NCBI RefSeq assembly: GCF_023078335.1
Contig: NZ_CP095550.1
Location: 4,508,001-4,572,000 of the forward strand
DNA: 64,000 nt
Reading direction: 5' to 3'
From: Metabacillus endolithicus
GTDB taxonomy: Bacteria; Bacillota; Bacilli; Bacillales; Bacillaceae
Below are positions 39,024-49,464 of the stretch, piece after piece (position 1 is the stretch's first letter; each line of letters starts with the position of its first letter). The notes under the pieces are model-generated. The model did no database searches. It was not told where the DNA came from and worked only from the letters and a program-made list of their open reading frames with translations. The position numbers were made by a program, and so were the translations under genes.

Positions 39024-40379
39024 TTGAAAAACATTAATGATTACTTACATAAAAATGTATTGGTAATAGGATTGGCAAAAAGCGGCTTAGCGGCCGCTAA
39101 ATTGTTACACAAGCTGGGTGCAACAGTTACTGTAAATGATTTAAAGGCGACTGATGAAGACCCCGTTGTAAAAGAATTAAAAAACAATGGAATTGATGTT
39201 GTTGGTGGCGGACACCCTCTTTCTTTACTAGATGATTTTTCAATCGATATTATTGTGAAAAACCCAGGGATTCCCTACTCTAATCCTCTTTTAGTTCTTG
39301 CCAAGGAAAAGAATATTCCTATCATCACGGAAGTTGAACTTGCTTATAAGATTTCAGAGGCAGACATTATCGCAATAACCGGTTCAAACGGTAAAACAAC
39401 AACAACAACCCTTATCTTTGAAATGTTAAAAGAGGATGGAAAACAACCTTTAATTGCAGGTAATATTGGTACAGTAGCTTGTGAAGTTGCTCAAAAAGCC
39501 ACAAAAGAAAATGTTATAGTTATGGAATTATCGTCGTTTCAACTTCTTGGAACAATTGATTTTAAACCATCCATTGCCATGATATTAAATATTTTTGATG
39601 CCCATTTAGATTATCATGGTACCAAAGAAGAATACGTTTATGCTAAAGGAAAGATCTATGAAAACCAAACTGAGGAAGATGTGTCGATTGTAAACTTAAA
39701 TGATAAAGAAGTTTGTGAATGCTCTGAAAGATCAAAGGCACAAAAATTATTTTTCTCAACTACAGAAGTTATAGATAATGGAGTTTACCTCTTAGATGAA
39801 TCAATTTTTTATAAAGGTGAGAAGATTGTTTCCTTAAAAGATATCGTACTGCCGGGAGAACATAATTTAGAAAATATTCTGGCTGCTATTGCTGCTGTCA
39901 AGCTAAGAGGAGTTTCTAACGAATCTATTTACAAGGTTTTAACGACTTTTAACGGTGTTAAACATAGGTTGCAATATGTAGATACTCTTCGGGGGCGTCG
40001 TTTTTATAACGATTCAAAAGCAACAAATATATTAGCAACAAGTAAAGCGCTTAGTGCATTTAAAACACCTACCATCTTATTGGCAGGAGGCCTTGATAGA
40101 GGTAATGAATTCGATGAATTAAAACCATTTTTACATCATGTAAAGGCTATGATTTTATTTGGGGAAACTGCACCTAAGCTTGAAAGAATTGCCAGAGAAA
40201 GTGGAATAGAACAAATTAAACGTGTCGATAATGTAGAAAAAGCAGTATTGACGGCGTTTAATGTTTCCGAAAAAGAAGATGTAATCTTATTGTCTCCAGC
40301 ATGCGCAAGTTGGGATCAATATAAAACTTTTGAGGAAAGAGGAGACATTTTTATTCAAGCCGTGCATAAGCTTAACTAA
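39024..40379 (+). CDS. murD: UDP-MurNAc-L-alanine:D-glutamate ligase MurD
   Basis: Adds D-glutamate to UDP-MurNAc-L-Ala. It is 451 residues, intact. N-terminal Rossmann domain with [13 protein letters not shown] (about 16-28), ATP site [12 protein letters not shown] (about 117-128) and the C-terminal NDSKATN and [10 protein letters not shown] motifs. The TTG at 39024 abuts the mraY stop; GAGGTGTGG in the mraY end is its ribosome site, giving translational coupling. Confidence 0.97.
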   Translation: MKNINDYLHKNVLVIGLAKSGLAAAKLLHKLGATVTVNDLKATDEDPVVKELKNNGIDVVGGGHPLSLLDDFSIDIIVKNPGIPYSNPLLVLAKEKNIPIITEVELAYKISEADIIAITGSNGKTTTTTLIFEMLKEDGKQPLIAGNIGTVACEVAQKATKENVIVMELSSFQLLGTIDFKPSIAMILNIFDAHLDYHGTKEEYVYAKGKIYENQTEEDVSIVNLNDKEVCECSERSKAQKLFFSTTEVIDNGVYLLDESIFYKGEKIVSLKDIVLPGEHNLENILAAIAAVKLRGVSNESIYKVLTTFNGVKHRLQYVDTLRGRRFYNDSKATNILATSKALSAFKTPTILLAGGLDRGNEFDELKPFLHHVKAMILFGETAPKLERIARESGIEQIKRVDNVEKAVLTAFNVSEKEDVILLSPACASWDQYKTFEERGDIFIQAVHKLN

Positions 40380-40450
40380 GGGCTTGTACGAATAATTAAT
40401 TGCAGTCTATGCTACAGCCCTTAATAAATTTGATACAGGGGTGTTCGGCG

Positions 40451-41551
40451 TTGACAGCAAAAAGGTCTACACCAGATTTTATATTGGTTATTCTAACATT
40501 ACTTCTTTTAACAATTGGACTAATCATGGTATATAGTGCAAGTGCAGTTTGGGCAACATATAAGTTTGATGATTCCTTCTTTTTTGCGAAGCGCCAATTG
40601 TTATTTGCAGGTGTTGGTGTTATAGCCATGTTTTTTATTATGAACGTTGACTATTGGACATGGCGGACATGGTCAAAAATGTTAATTATCATTTGTTTTT
40701 TTCTTTTAATTGCAGTATTAATACCTGGCATAGGGATGGAGCGTAATGGTTCTCGAAGTTGGATTGGTGTTGGTGCATTTTCGATCCAGCCATCAGAGTT
40801 TATGAAATTGGCGATGATTGCTTTCTTAGCAAAGTTTCTATCTGAAAATCAAAAGAAAATTACCTCGTTTAAAAAAGGATTAGTCCCTTCTCTTGGACTC
40901 GTTTTCACTGCATTTGGGATCATTATGCTTCAACCTGACTTAGGAACAGGGACAGTTATGGTAGGGACATGTATCGTGATGATATTTGTTTCGGGAGCTA
41001 GAGTGGTGCATTTTGCTTGGCTGGGTCTTTTAGGTGTTGCGGGATTTGTTGCTCTTGTTCTTTCAGCACCATACAGAATTAAAAGGATTACATCATTTTT
41101 AGATCCATGGGAAGATCCACTAGGCAGTGGGTTCCAAATCATTCAATCTTTGTATGCGATTGGCCCTGGAGGTCTCTTTGGTCAGGGGTTAGGACAAAGC
41201 AGGCAGAAATTCTTTTATTTACCTGAGCCACAAACTGACTTCATTTTTGCCATTTTAGCTGAAGAGCTTGGTTTTATTGGTGGGTCATTAGTTATATTAT
41301 TGTTTGGTTTACTTTTATGGAGAGGGGTACGAATTGCGTTAGGAGCCCCTGATTTATATGGTAGCTTCTTGGCTATTGGAATTATTACAATGGTAGCTAT
41401 TCAGGTTATGATTAACATTGGTGTTGTAACTGGGCTAATGCCTGTAACAGGTATTACTCTTCCATTCTTAAGTTATGGAGGATCTTCCCTTACATTAATG
41501 TTAATGGCGATGGGTGTCTTACTAAATGTGAGCAGATACTCAAAGTATTAG
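40451..41551 (+). CDS. spoVE: Stage V sporulation protein E (SEDS glycosyltransferase)
   Basis: SEDS-family peptidoglycan glycosyltransferase that polymerises spore cortex with SpoVD. It is 366 residues with about ten membrane helices. Family motifs include YSASAVWA, GRSW-like GSRSWIG, QPDLGTG (catalytic aspartate) and the C-terminal GLMPVTGITLPFLSYGGSS. TTG 40451 matches the B. subtilis start and is preceded by AGGGGTG; the in-frame extension to 40400 is unlikely. Vegetative FtsW is not in this window. Confidence 0.94.
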   Translation: MTAKRSTPDFILVILTLLLLTIGLIMVYSASAVWATYKFDDSFFFAKRQLLFAGVGVIAMFFIMNVDYWTWRTWSKMLIIICFFLLIAVLIPGIGMERNGSRSWIGVGAFSIQPSEFMKLAMIAFLAKFLSENQKKITSFKKGLVPSLGLVFTAFGIIMLQPDLGTGTVMVGTCIVMIFVSGARVVHFAWLGLLGVAGFVALVLSAPYRIKRITSFLDPWEDPLGSGFQIIQSLYAIGPGGLFGQGLGQSRQKFFYLPEPQTDFIFAILAEELGFIGGSLVILLFGLLLWRGVRIALGAPDLYGSFLAIGIITMVAIQVMINIGVVTGLMPVTGITLPFLSYGGSSLTLMLMAMGVLLNVSRYSKY

Positions 41552-41613
41552 GTCCATTAAAAGGCTAATTTTAGTTTCATTATAGGTTGTTTATCATATA
41601 AAATAGTAAGTAT

Positions 41614-41684
41614 CGAGGCTGACGTTGGTAAGTGACAGACTAGGGGTTTTAACCTCTAAGCAGTCCTTAAAAGGTCAGCCTTCA
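41614..41684 (+). other. Structured RNA element between spoVE and murG
   Basis: Outer stem AGGCTGAC (41616-41623) with GTCAGCCT (41674-41681). Inside it, GACT/AGTC and AGGGG/CCTCT form a second hairpin around TTTTAA. No T tract follows, so it is not a plain terminator. It lies about 105 bases before murG. No known riboswitch matches. Confidence 0.5.
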
Positions 41685-41789
41685 TAGTTTTACATATGTG
41701 TTTCTATACAACTACTAGTTTACTTGTAACCTAGTAGTTGAGAGTACGTACATATTATAATAAGAATCCATTCAAATGGGGGAACAAGT

Positions 41790-42880
41790 ATGAAAGTAGT
41801 TGTAAGTGGTGGCGGAACTGGTGGTCATATCTATCCAGCACTCGCTTTAATAAATGAAATTAAGAAGCATCATTCAGATGTAGAATTTCTATATATCGGA
41901 ACAGAAAATGGACTTGAGCAAAATATTGTAAACAGAGCTAACATACCATTTAAATCTGTGGAAATATCCGGATTTAAAAGAAAGATCTCCTTTGAAAATG
42001 TGAAAACTGTTACAAGATTTCTTAAAGCAGTTTCTGTTAGTAAAAAATATTTAAAAGAGTTTAATGCAGATGTTGTTATTGGAACAGGAGGATATGTTTG
42101 TGGACCTGTTGTTTATGCGGCGGCTAAAATGAAGATTCCAACAGTTATTCATGAACAAAATAGTTTACCTGGCATAACAAATAAGTTTTTGTCTCGATAT
42201 GTTAACAAAGTTGCCATCTGTTTTGAAGAAGCAAGAAAACATTTTCCTGCGAATAAAGTTGTATTAACCGGTAATCCACGTGCTTCAGAGGTGCTGGGTC
42301 AAGATGCCGATAAAGGGAGACATTCAGTCGGTTTGATTAAAGACAAAAAGACAGTGCTGATTTTCGGGGAAGCAGGGGAGCTAAAGCTATTAATGATGCT
42401 GTTTTAGAAATGATTCCATCTCTTGCTGAAAAGCCATATCAAATTGTTTACGTCACCGGTGAAGTACATTATGAAAAAGTAATGAATGAAGTAAAAAAAG
42501 GAAACAGTTCTGAGAACGTGATAATAAAACCATTTATACACAATATGCCGGAAGTATTAGCGGCAGTGGACTTGATTGTATCGAGAGCCGGAGCTACCTC
42601 ACTTGCAGAAATTACAGCTTTGGGGTTGCCTAGCATACTCATTCCAAGTCCTTATGTAACGGCTAATCATCAAGAAGTAAACGCAAGATCATTAAGTGAT
42701 CATCATGCAGCAATTACGCTAAAAGAGCAAGAATTAAATGGTGATAAATTACTCACGGAAATTGATGGAGTTTTACTTAATGAAATTAAACTGAAAGAAA
42801 TGAAGCAAGCATCAAAGAAACTAGGTATTCCTGATGCTGCGTTAAGACTTTATTCAGTCCTAAAAGAACTTTCTAAGTAA
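41790..42880 (+). CDS. murG: UDP-GlcNAc:lipid I N-acetylglucosaminyltransferase MurG (frameshifted in this sequence)
   Basis: Converts lipid I to lipid II on the inner membrane face. The N-terminal domain has the glycine-rich [14 protein letters not shown] (residues 7-20) and GTGGYVCGP. The frame breaks in the G run at 42366-42369: one more G gives [20 protein letters not shown] and continues through [20 protein letters not shown] to 42880, about 363 residues. ATG 41790 follows GGGGGAAC. Essential; probably intact in the organism. Confidence 0.94.
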
Positions 42881-42913
42881 CAACAGAGATAAACTGACCT
42901 GAGGAGGTAAATT

Positions 42914-43822
42914 ATGACTACGTTATATGAAGCATTAACAACTGCAGAAATTGGGAAAGTTCTTGTAGATGAACCTTTAGCAAAACATACAACAATAAGA
43001 ATAGGTGGTCCTGCAGATATTCTATTGGAACCTAAAGACAGTGAAAGCCTAAGTAAGGCGATAAAAATAATAAAAGAATATGGAGCTAAATGGACAGTGA
43101 TAGGAAGGGGCTCTAATCTTCTTGTTTCTGATAAAGGAATAGATGGGGTCGTTATTAAGCTTGGAACTGGAATTGATCATTTTGAGTTAGATGAAGATGT
43201 ATTAACGGTTGGCGGAGGATATTCTATTGTAAAGCTTGCAACACTCATTAGTAGGAAGGGTTTATCAGGTTTGGAATTTGCCAGTGGTATTCCTGGTTCA
43301 ATAGGTGGAGCTGTTTATATGAATGCAGGGGCACATGGGTCAGACATGTCAAAAATTCTTATGAAAGCTCTAGTATTATTTGAAGATGGAACGATGGAAT
43401 GGCTGACAAATGAAGAAATGGAGTTTTCTTATCGAACTTCAATTCTTCAGACGAAAAGACCAGGTATTTGTATAGAAGCAGTTCTGCAACTTAAAAAGGG
43501 TGAAAAAGAAGAAATTGTTGCGATCATGCAAAAGAATAAAGATTACAGAAGAGAAACACAACCTTGGAATTATCCTTGCGCAGGGAGTATCTTCAGAAAC
43601 CCACTTCCTAATTATGCAGGTCAATTAGTTGAAGCAGCAACTCTAAAAGGATATCAAATCGGTGGTGCTAAAGTTTCAGAAATGCATGGTAATTTTATTG
43701 TTAATGCCGGAGGAGCAACTGCTCAGGATGTATTGGATTTAATAAATTATATTAAAGAAACGATTCTTGAGAAGTATGATGTGACAATGGAAACTGAAGT
43801 TGAAATAATAGGTCGGAAATAG
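42914..43822 (+). CDS. murB: UDP-N-acetylenolpyruvoylglucosamine reductase MurB
   Basis: FAD-dependent reductase that completes UDP-MurNAc. It is 302 residues, type II MurB. FAD-binding sequences are [12 protein letters not shown] (about 59-70) and [19 protein letters not shown] (about 122-140); the catalytic serine lies in CAGSIFRNP (about 224). ATG 42914 follows GAGGAGG. It follows murG closely, as in B. subtilis. Confidence 0.97.
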   Translation: MTTLYEALTTAEIGKVLVDEPLAKHTTIRIGGPADILLEPKDSESLSKAIKIIKEYGAKWTVIGRGSNLLVSDKGIDGVVIKLGTGIDHFELDEDVLTVGGGYSIVKLATLISRKGLSGLEFASGIPGSIGGAVYMNAGAHGSDMSKILMKALVLFEDGTMEWLTNEEMEFSYRTSILQTKRPGICIEAVLQLKKGEKEEIVAIMQKNKDYRRETQPWNYPCAGSIFRNPLPNYAGQLVEAATLKGYQIGGAKVSEMHGNFIVNAGGATAQDVLDLINYIKETILEKYDVTMETEVEIIGRK

Positions 43823-43899
43823 TCACATTACTCCCCATTATTTCCTTTTATTGTGTTATAATGTCTTTATAAAAATTGCTGAACAATTTTAGTTTATTC

Positions 43900-43927
43900 T
43901 TAAACGGCATTTTTAAATGCCGTTTCA
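43900..43927 (+). other. Perfect stem-loop between murB and divIB
   Basis: AAACGGCATTT-TTA-AATGCCGTTT, 10-11 bp stem with a short loop and no T tract; possible weak terminator or message-end hairpin after murB. Confidence 0.55.
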
Positions 43928-44053
43928 GTGTGTAAGTGGGGAAAATCTTTTATAAATAGGATTCATTTCATTACTTTACATACTGTGATGATTTGCTATA
44001 ACATTGTGCAAGAAATCTACCTAGAGGGAACTACTAGGGTGGGGTGAAAACGA

Positions 44054-44845
44054 TTGGAGAAAAAGGTTGTTTCGTTAGAAGATCGCATACCAAAACTACA
44101 GCAGCAGCGAAAACAGAAGACTAATCGAAGACTTATTTCATTCCTTTCAATCTTTTTTCTATTAATTTTACTTGTTATTTATTTTCAGTCTCCCTTAAGT
44201 AAAGTCTCAAGTATAACAGTAAAAGGAAATGTACATGTTGAGTCGGAAAAGATCATTGAAATGAGTAAAATTACAACTTCTAATGGGTTTTGGAATATCA
44301 ATACAACAAAGACTAGTCAGTTGATTGAGGAGCATTTACAAATAAAACAAGCCACTGTGGAAAAAAAGTTTCCTAACCATATTGTCTTGCAGGTTGATGA
44401 GTATGACAGTATTGCTTATCTAGAAGAGAATGGTGTATATAAGCCGATTCTTGAAAATGGACAAGTTCTGAAGGACCGTACTGTGAAAGTACCGGCAGAT
44501 GCACCGGTACTGATAAACTGGAATCAGGAGAAAGATGTTAATGAGATGATAAATGAGTTGAAAAAATTATCTCCCAGTATCTTAAACTCAATTTCAGAAA
44601 TTCATCATGCTCCTAATAAAACAGATCCTTGGTTAGTTCATCTTTATATGAATGATGGTTATGAAGTAATGGCATCTGTTCGTACATTTTCAAAGAAAAT
44701 GAATACTTACACTAAAATAGTAAGTCAGCTGGACGAGAACAGTAAAGGAATCATTCATCTGGAAGTAGGCTCTTATTTTGAATCTTATACACCAATAGAG
44801 TCAAAGGAAGAGGGGGATGAAGCTCAAGATGAAACTGAGGGGTAG
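44054..44845 (+). CDS. divIB: Cell division protein DivIB (FtsQ)
   Basis: Divisome protein DivIB/FtsQ, binding FtsL-DivIC outside the membrane. Its 263 residues comprise a basic cytoplasmic tail, one membrane helix (about 27-44), a POTRA domain (about 48-117, SSITVKGNVHVESEKIIEMS) and the beta domain, with an acidic C-terminal tail. TTG 44054 has GGTGGGGTGA upstream. Its end overlaps the ylxW start region. Confidence 0.95.
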   Translation: MEKKVVSLEDRIPKLQQQRKQKTNRRLISFLSIFFLLILLVIYFQSPLSKVSSITVKGNVHVESEKIIEMSKITTSNGFWNINTTKTSQLIEEHLQIKQATVEKKFPNHIVLQVDEYDSIAYLEENGVYKPILENGQVLKDRTVKVPADAPVLINWNQEKDVNEMINELKKLSPSILNSISEIHHAPNKTDPWLVHLYMNDGYEVMASVRTFSKKMNTYTKIVSQLDENSKGIIHLEVGSYFESYTPIESKEEGDEAQDETEG

Positions 44846-45581
44846 TTATGTGATTTTTTCTCTCATTCTCTTAGTTGCAGGTTTTCTGTTTTCATATTCT
44901 TATCAGCTGACAAGGGAAAGTAATCGAAACCAAGAGATAACTACCGAACAATGGGATAAAGAATATGAAATTAGATCACAACTTATTTCAAAAGAAGAAA
45001 TAAACCGAGATCTCCAAAAAGAACTTTTCAAAAAACAAGAAGAAGTGAAAGAAATTGAAGAATCTCTAAAGGATCAAAAACAGGTGTATTACAATCTTGT
45101 AGAAGATGTTGAAAAGTATCGCATGTATGTTGGTGATATAGCAGTTCAAGGTAAAGGGATACAAGTAACATTAGAAGATTCCTCTTACGTCCCTGAAGGA
45201 GAAAATGTAAACAATTATATCGTGCATGAGAGTCATTTGTTTAGTGTTATTAATGAACTTTATATCTCGGGAGCAGATGCTATCTCAATTAACGGTCAAA
45301 GGTTATCAAGTCATTCGTATATATATTGCAATGGACCAGTTGTGACAGTTGATGGAAATCAGTTCCCTGCACCTTTTGTGATATCAGCGATTGGGGACCC
45401 AAATGTTTTATTACCTGCATTGAATATTACTGGTGGAATTGTAGATCAGCTTTCCTATGATAATGTTGTGGTAACTTTAGAAAAACTAGAAAATATTAAG
45501 ATGGAGCCACTTCTACAAGAAAAAAAGCTTCGTCATAGGAAAGTAATACGATGTTTCACTAACGGATTATTGTTTAGATAG
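44829..45581 (+). CDS. ylxW: DUF881 family protein YlxW
   Basis: DUF881 protein with one N-terminal membrane helix (about 7-24), a coiled coil (about 45-90) and the extracellular DUF881 domain (DIAVQGKGIQVTLEDS, INELYISGADAISINGQRL); function unknown. ATG 44829 is chosen, with ATG 44817 as a close alternative. The basic C-terminal tail after LLQEKK looks foreign to the family: one extra A in the run at 45518-45525 would end the protein at KASS about 15 codons earlier, so a small frameshift error is possible. Confidence 0.85.
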   Translation: MKLRGSYVIFSLILLVAGFLFSYSYQLTRESNRNQEITTEQWDKEYEIRSQLISKEEINRDLQKELFKKQEEVKEIEESLKDQKQVYYNLVEDVEKYRMYVGDIAVQGKGIQVTLEDSSYVPEGENVNNYIVHESHLFSVINELYISGADAISINGQRLSSHSYIYCNGPVVTVDGNQFPAPFVISAIGDPNVLLPALNITGGIVDQLSYDNVVVTLEKLENIKMEPLLQEKKLRHRKVIRCFTNGLLFR

Positions 45582-45590
45582 GTGGTTGGT

Positions 45591-46322
45591 GTGAAACAAA
45601 AAAGTTGGATAAAGGGTCTTAGTTTTGCTTTGCTAACAATGATCTTTGGTTTAATGCTTGGAATTCAGTTTCAAACAATTAAAGAACCAGTGGAAAGAGA
45701 TACGCGTGATATGTGGCAGCTTAGGGAAGATTTAAAAAAAGAGCAACAACTTCAAGCGGAGCTTCTTAATGAGATACGAAAATATGATGAAATTATTGAG
45801 TCTTATAAGAAGCAAGAAAATTCGAATCCAGAAACAGCCTTGAAAGAGACCTTGGCAGTTTTAAAGGAAGAAGTTGGTTTAACCGAGATTTCTGGAGAGG
45901 GCATAACGATTACAATTGATCGATTGTTTTCAGAAGAATTACTTGGAGTAGAAATACAAAATATTTCACCAGAGCTTTTAAAACGGTTAATTAATGAACT
46001 CAATTCTTATGGAGCAAAAGAGATCTCAATAGAAGGCAGAAGGGTTATTAATTCGACTGTCATAAGAGATATCAATGGTCAAACTAAGATGGATAATTTT
46101 AGCTTAAACAGTTTTCCTATAAAGATAAACGTCATTTCAGATAATGTGGAAAAGCTTTATAACAGAATGAATGCTTCGAATACTGATGAAGATTTTGCTA
46201 TAGATAATCTTAAGTTAACGATATCAGACCCAATTGAACAGTTAACGATTCCTCCTTATGAAGATCCAATTCGAGTTCGGAATATGAAACCTGTAGAATC
46301 ATCAGATAAAGGGGGAGGATAA
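45591..46322 (+). CDS. ylxX: DUF881 family protein YlxX
   Basis: Second DUF881 paralogue, 243 residues: one membrane helix (about 10-26), a coiled coil (QLREDLKKEQQLQAELLNEI) and the DUF881 domain (EISGEGITITIDRL, RLINELNSYGAKEISIEGRR). Function unknown; the tandem arrangement with ylxW between divIB and sbp is standard in bacilli. GTG 45591 has AGGTGG 7 bases upstream, better than GTG 45582. Confidence 0.88.
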   Translation: MKQKSWIKGLSFALLTMIFGLMLGIQFQTIKEPVERDTRDMWQLREDLKKEQQLQAELLNEIRKYDEIIESYKKQENSNPETALKETLAVLKEEVGLTEISGEGITITIDRLFSEELLGVEIQNISPELLKRLINELNSYGAKEISIEGRRVINSTVIRDINGQTKMDNFSLNSFPIKINVISDNVEKLYNRMNASNTDEDFAIDNLKLTISDPIEQLTIPPYEDPIRVRNMKPVESSDKGGG

Positions 46323-46323
46323 T

Positions 46324-46689
46324 ATGTGGCTGCCAATTTTAGGACTGATTCTCGGTGTCTTTTTAGGTCTAGTATCGGAGTTGCGTATTCCCCCTGAGTA
46401 TTCCAATTATTTATCAATTGCAATTTTAGCAGCACTTGATACACTGTTAGGAGGAATTCGTGCACATCTTCAGGATATCTATGATGAAATGGTGTTCGTT
46501 TCTGGATTTTTCTTTAACATCATTTTAGCTGCAAGTTTAGCTTTTCTAGGTGTCCATCTTGGTGTAGACTTGTATTTAGTTGCAATGTTTGCCTTTGGAG
46601 TAAGGCTATTTCAAAATATAGCAGTAATAAGAAGGATTCTTATTACGAAATGGTCTAATTCTAGGGAAAAAGTGAAAAAAATTGAATAA
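46324..46689 (+). CDS. sbp: Small basic membrane protein Sbp (DUF1290)
   Basis: A 121-residue DUF1290 protein with three or four membrane helices and a basic C-terminus (KWSNSREKVKKIE). Its role is unknown; it is conserved just before ftsA in bacilli. The block ILAALDTLLGGIRAHLQ is typical. GGGGGAGG lies directly before the ATG, 1 base after the ylxX stop. Confidence 0.93.
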   Translation: MWLPILGLILGVFLGLVSELRIPPEYSNYLSIAILAALDTLLGGIRAHLQDIYDEMVFVSGFFFNIILAASLAFLGVHLGVDLYLVAMFAFGVRLFQNIAVIRRILITKWSNSREKVKKIE

Positions 46690-46693
46690 TAAA

Positions 46694-46720
46694 AAGGAAA
46701 AATTAAGTATTTGACGAATA
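46694..46720 (+). promoter_or_regulatory. sigmaH-type promoter for ftsAZ
   Basis: AAGGAAAA (-35, 46694-46701), 14 bases, GAATA (-10, 46716-46720) fits the sigmaH consensus RnAGGAwWW and GAAT. B. subtilis ftsAZ has a sigmaH promoter (P2) that boosts expression at the onset of sporulation; the position here, about 130 bp before ftsA, agrees. Confidence 0.65.
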
Positions 46721-46851
46721 AACACTAGTAAAGCAGAAATCAAGCAAATATTTAAATAATATTTTTGTTACAAACCTGTAAAACTAGATTCATTGTCATG
46801 TTGTTCTGCAAAGAATAGAATAGAAAGTGATAGATGGGGAGGTGCCTTAGA

Positions 46852-48135
46852 ATGAACAGCAATGAACTATTTGTAAGTCTTGACATCGGTACATCCAGTG
46901 TTAAAGTAATTATTGGTGAAATGACGAATGATGCTTTAAACATTATTGGTGTAGGTAATGTAAAATCAGAAGGATTAAGAAAAGGGTCTATAGTTGATAT
47001 AGACGAAACAGTTCATTCTATAAAAAAAGCGGTTGAGCAGGCCGAGAGAATGGTTGGAATCTCCTTAACGAGAGTGGTAGTAGGTGTTACAGGAAATCAT
47101 GTACAATTACAGGATTGCCACGGAGTTGTAGCTGTTTCGAGTGAGAATAGAGAAATATCAAATGAAGATGTAAGACGAGTTATTGAAGCTGCTCAAGTTA
47201 TCTCAATTCCACCTGAACGAGAAATAATCGATGTTATTCCAAGACAATTTATTGTAGATGGACTAGATGAAATCAATGATCCAAGAGGAATGCTTGGGGT
47301 TCGTTTGGAAATGGAAGGTACCATTATTACTGGATCTAAAACGATCTTACATAATTTATTGCGTTGTGTAGAGCGTGCAGGCCTTGAAATAACTGATATC
47401 TGTTTACAACCTCTAGCTGCAGGATCTGTTGCATTATCAAAAGATGAGAAAAACCTGGGTGTTGCACTAGTTGAAATCGGTGGGGGATCCACTACAATTG
47501 CAGTGTTTGAACAAAATCACCTGATTGCATCGACTGTCTTGCCTGTCGGTGGTGAGCACATTACGAAAGATTTGTCTATAGGTCTTCGTACAACTACCGA
47601 TGAAGCGGAACGTATAAAGCTAAAATATGGACATGCCTTTTATGATCATGCTTCAGAGGATGAAATTTTTGAAGCAGCAGTTATTGGATCAGATCAGAAA
47701 AGAACTTTTAACCAATTAGAAGTTGCGGACATTATCGAAGCTCGTTTAGAAGAGTTATATGAGCTTATCTTACATGAGCTAAGAAGATTAGGGATTGGAG
47801 AATTACCTGGCGGCTTTGTTCTAACCGGGGGTACAGTTAGAATGCCCGGAGTACTTGAATTAGGACAAGTTGTTCTTCAGAATAGTGTAAGAATTGCAAG
47901 TCCGGATTATATTGGTGTCAGAGAACCTCAATATATGACGGGTGTAGGCTTGATTCAATTTGCATATAAGAATGCGAAAATTCAAGGTAGAAAAATAGGT
48001 TCAAACGTTACTGTTGATGCTGTAGAAGTAGCAGCAACAAAGGAACCGCAACAGCAGCGTACAAAACCTCAGCAACAACAAGAAGATAAAAAGGTAAATA
48101 AAGTGAAGAAATTTTTTGGCTACTTCTTTGAATAG
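46852..48135 (+). CDS. ftsA: Cell division protein FtsA
   Basis: Actin-like ATPase that tethers FtsZ to the membrane. It is 427 residues with the phosphate-binding motif VSLDIGTSSVKVIIGE (about 8-23), the 1C domain following, and the second phosphate loop in VEIGGGSTTIAVFE (about 205-218). A Q-rich linker leads to a C-terminal amphipathic helix (VNKVKKFFGYFFE) that inserts into the membrane. ATG 46852 follows GGGGAGGTG. Operon with ftsZ. Confidence 0.97.
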   Translation: MNSNELFVSLDIGTSSVKVIIGEMTNDALNIIGVGNVKSEGLRKGSIVDIDETVHSIKKAVEQAERMVGISLTRVVVGVTGNHVQLQDCHGVVAVSSENREISNEDVRRVIEAAQVISIPPEREIIDVIPRQFIVDGLDEINDPRGMLGVRLEMEGTIITGSKTILHNLLRCVERAGLEITDICLQPLAAGSVALSKDEKNLGVALVEIGGGSTTIAVFEQNHLIASTVLPVGGEHITKDLSIGLRTTTDEAERIKLKYGHAFYDHASEDEIFEAAVIGSDQKRTFNQLEVADIIEARLEELYELILHELRRLGIGELPGGFVLTGGTVRMPGVLELGQVVLQNSVRIASPDYIGVREPQYMTGVGLIQFAYKNAKIQGRKIGSNVTVDAVEVAATKEPQQQRTKPQQQQEDKKVNKVKKFFGYFFE

Positions 48136-48179
48136 TTTACATCTATTAGAAGTCATTTGATGGATTAGGAGGATTTTGC

Positions 48180-49325
48180 ATGTTGGAGTTTGATACGAAT
48201 ATTGACGGCTTGGCTACCATCAAAGTAATTGGAGTTGGTGGCGGTGGTAATAACGCTGTTAATCGAATGATAGAGCACGGTGTACAAGGTGTAGAATTTA
48301 TTGCAGTTAACACGGATGCACAAGCATTAAACTTATCTAAAGCAGAAGTGAAGATGCAGATTGGATCGAAGCTTACAAGAGGACTAGGTGCTGGTGCTAA
48401 CCCTGAAGTAGGGAAAAAAGCTGCTGAAGAAAGCAGAGAGCAAATTGAAGAAGCTTTAAGAGGAGCTGACATGGTATTCGTTACAGCTGGAATGGGCGGC
48501 GGAACTGGAACTGGAGCAGCACCTGTTATTGCACAAATTGCTAAAGATTTAGGTGCTCTTACAGTCGGTGTTGTTACTAGACCGTTTACATTTGAAGGAC
48601 GTAAACGTCAAATGCAAGCAGCTGGCGGTATTTCTTCAATGAAAGAGTCAGTGGATACACTTATTGTGATTCCAAATGACCGTTTACTTGAAATTGTTGA
48701 TAAAAATACACCTATGCTTGAAGCGTTTAGAGAAGCAGATAATGTTCTTCGTCAAGGGGTTCAAGGTATTTCTGACTTAATCGCTACCCCAGGTTTAATA
48801 AACCTTGACTTTGCAGATGTAAAAACGATTATGTCAAATAGAGGATCTGCTTTAATGGGAATTGGTGTAGCCACTGGAGAAAATCGTGCTGCAGAAGCTG
48901 CTAAGAAAGCTATTTCCAGTCCACTATTAGAAAAATCAATTGACGGTGCTCAGGGTGTTCTTATGAACATTACTGGTGGAATGAATTTAAGTTTATATGA
49001 GGTACAAGAGGCAGCTGATATTGTAGCTACTGCTTCTGATCAAGATGTAAACATGATTTTTGGTTCTGTTATTAATGAAAACCTAAAGGATGAAATAATT
49101 GTTACAGTTATTGCTACTGGTTTTACAGAACAAGAAATTAGTCCTTTAAAACAACCGAATACTCGTCAATTTAATAACGGTAATACGTTAACAAAAGTTC
49201 CACCAAAACGTGAGAGTTATCGAGAGGAACCGGTACAAGAAGCACCAACTCGTACTAATACACAACAACCTGAAGAAACGCTTGATATTCCGACCTTCTT
49301 ACGTAACCGTAATAAACGTAGATAA
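48180..49325 (+). CDS. ftsZ: Cell division protein FtsZ
   Basis: Tubulin-like GTPase that forms the division ring. It is 381 residues with [12 protein letters not shown] (about 19-30), the GTP-binding [11 protein letters not shown] (about 105-115) and the T7 loop ([11 protein letters not shown], about 207-217). A variable linker is followed by the conserved tail [13 protein letters not shown] that binds FtsA, SepF and other partners. ATG 48180 follows TTAGGAGG. A strong terminator closes the dcw cluster. Confidence 0.98.
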   Translation: MLEFDTNIDGLATIKVIGVGGGGNNAVNRMIEHGVQGVEFIAVNTDAQALNLSKAEVKMQIGSKLTRGLGAGANPEVGKKAAEESREQIEEALRGADMVFVTAGMGGGTGTGAAPVIAQIAKDLGALTVGVVTRPFTFEGRKRQMQAAGGISSMKESVDTLIVIPNDRLLEIVDKNTPMLEAFREADNVLRQGVQGISDLIATPGLINLDFADVKTIMSNRGSALMGIGVATGENRAAEAAKKAISSPLLEKSIDGAQGVLMNITGGMNLSLYEVQEAADIVATASDQDVNMIFGSVINENLKDEIIVTVIATGFTEQEISPLKQPNTRQFNNGNTLTKVPPKRESYREEPVQEAPTRTNTQQPEETLDIPTFLRNRNKRR

Positions 49326-49328
49326 ACC

Positions 49329-49367
49329 AAAAAGAGTGCTAAATGAAAATTAGCACTCTTTTTTATT
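49329..49367 (+). terminator. Terminator after ftsZ
   Basis: AAAAGAGTGCTAA...TTAGCACTCTTTTTT stem and T run. Confidence 0.92.
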
Positions 49368-49464
49368 TTGAATTATAAAAGATGTACTAGAAACCTAGAA
49401 CTAGTCAATTAAGTTTGATTTTCCTCATATTTTTTTTCAAGTATCTCTTTTTCTACTAATTGTT

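Noticed and set aside
41614..41684. Riboswitch before murG
   Set aside because: No recognisable aptamer core and no terminator/antiterminator pair; kept only as an unassigned structure.
43900..43927. Intrinsic terminator after murB
   Set aside because: Perfect stem but no T tract; listed as a stem-loop only.
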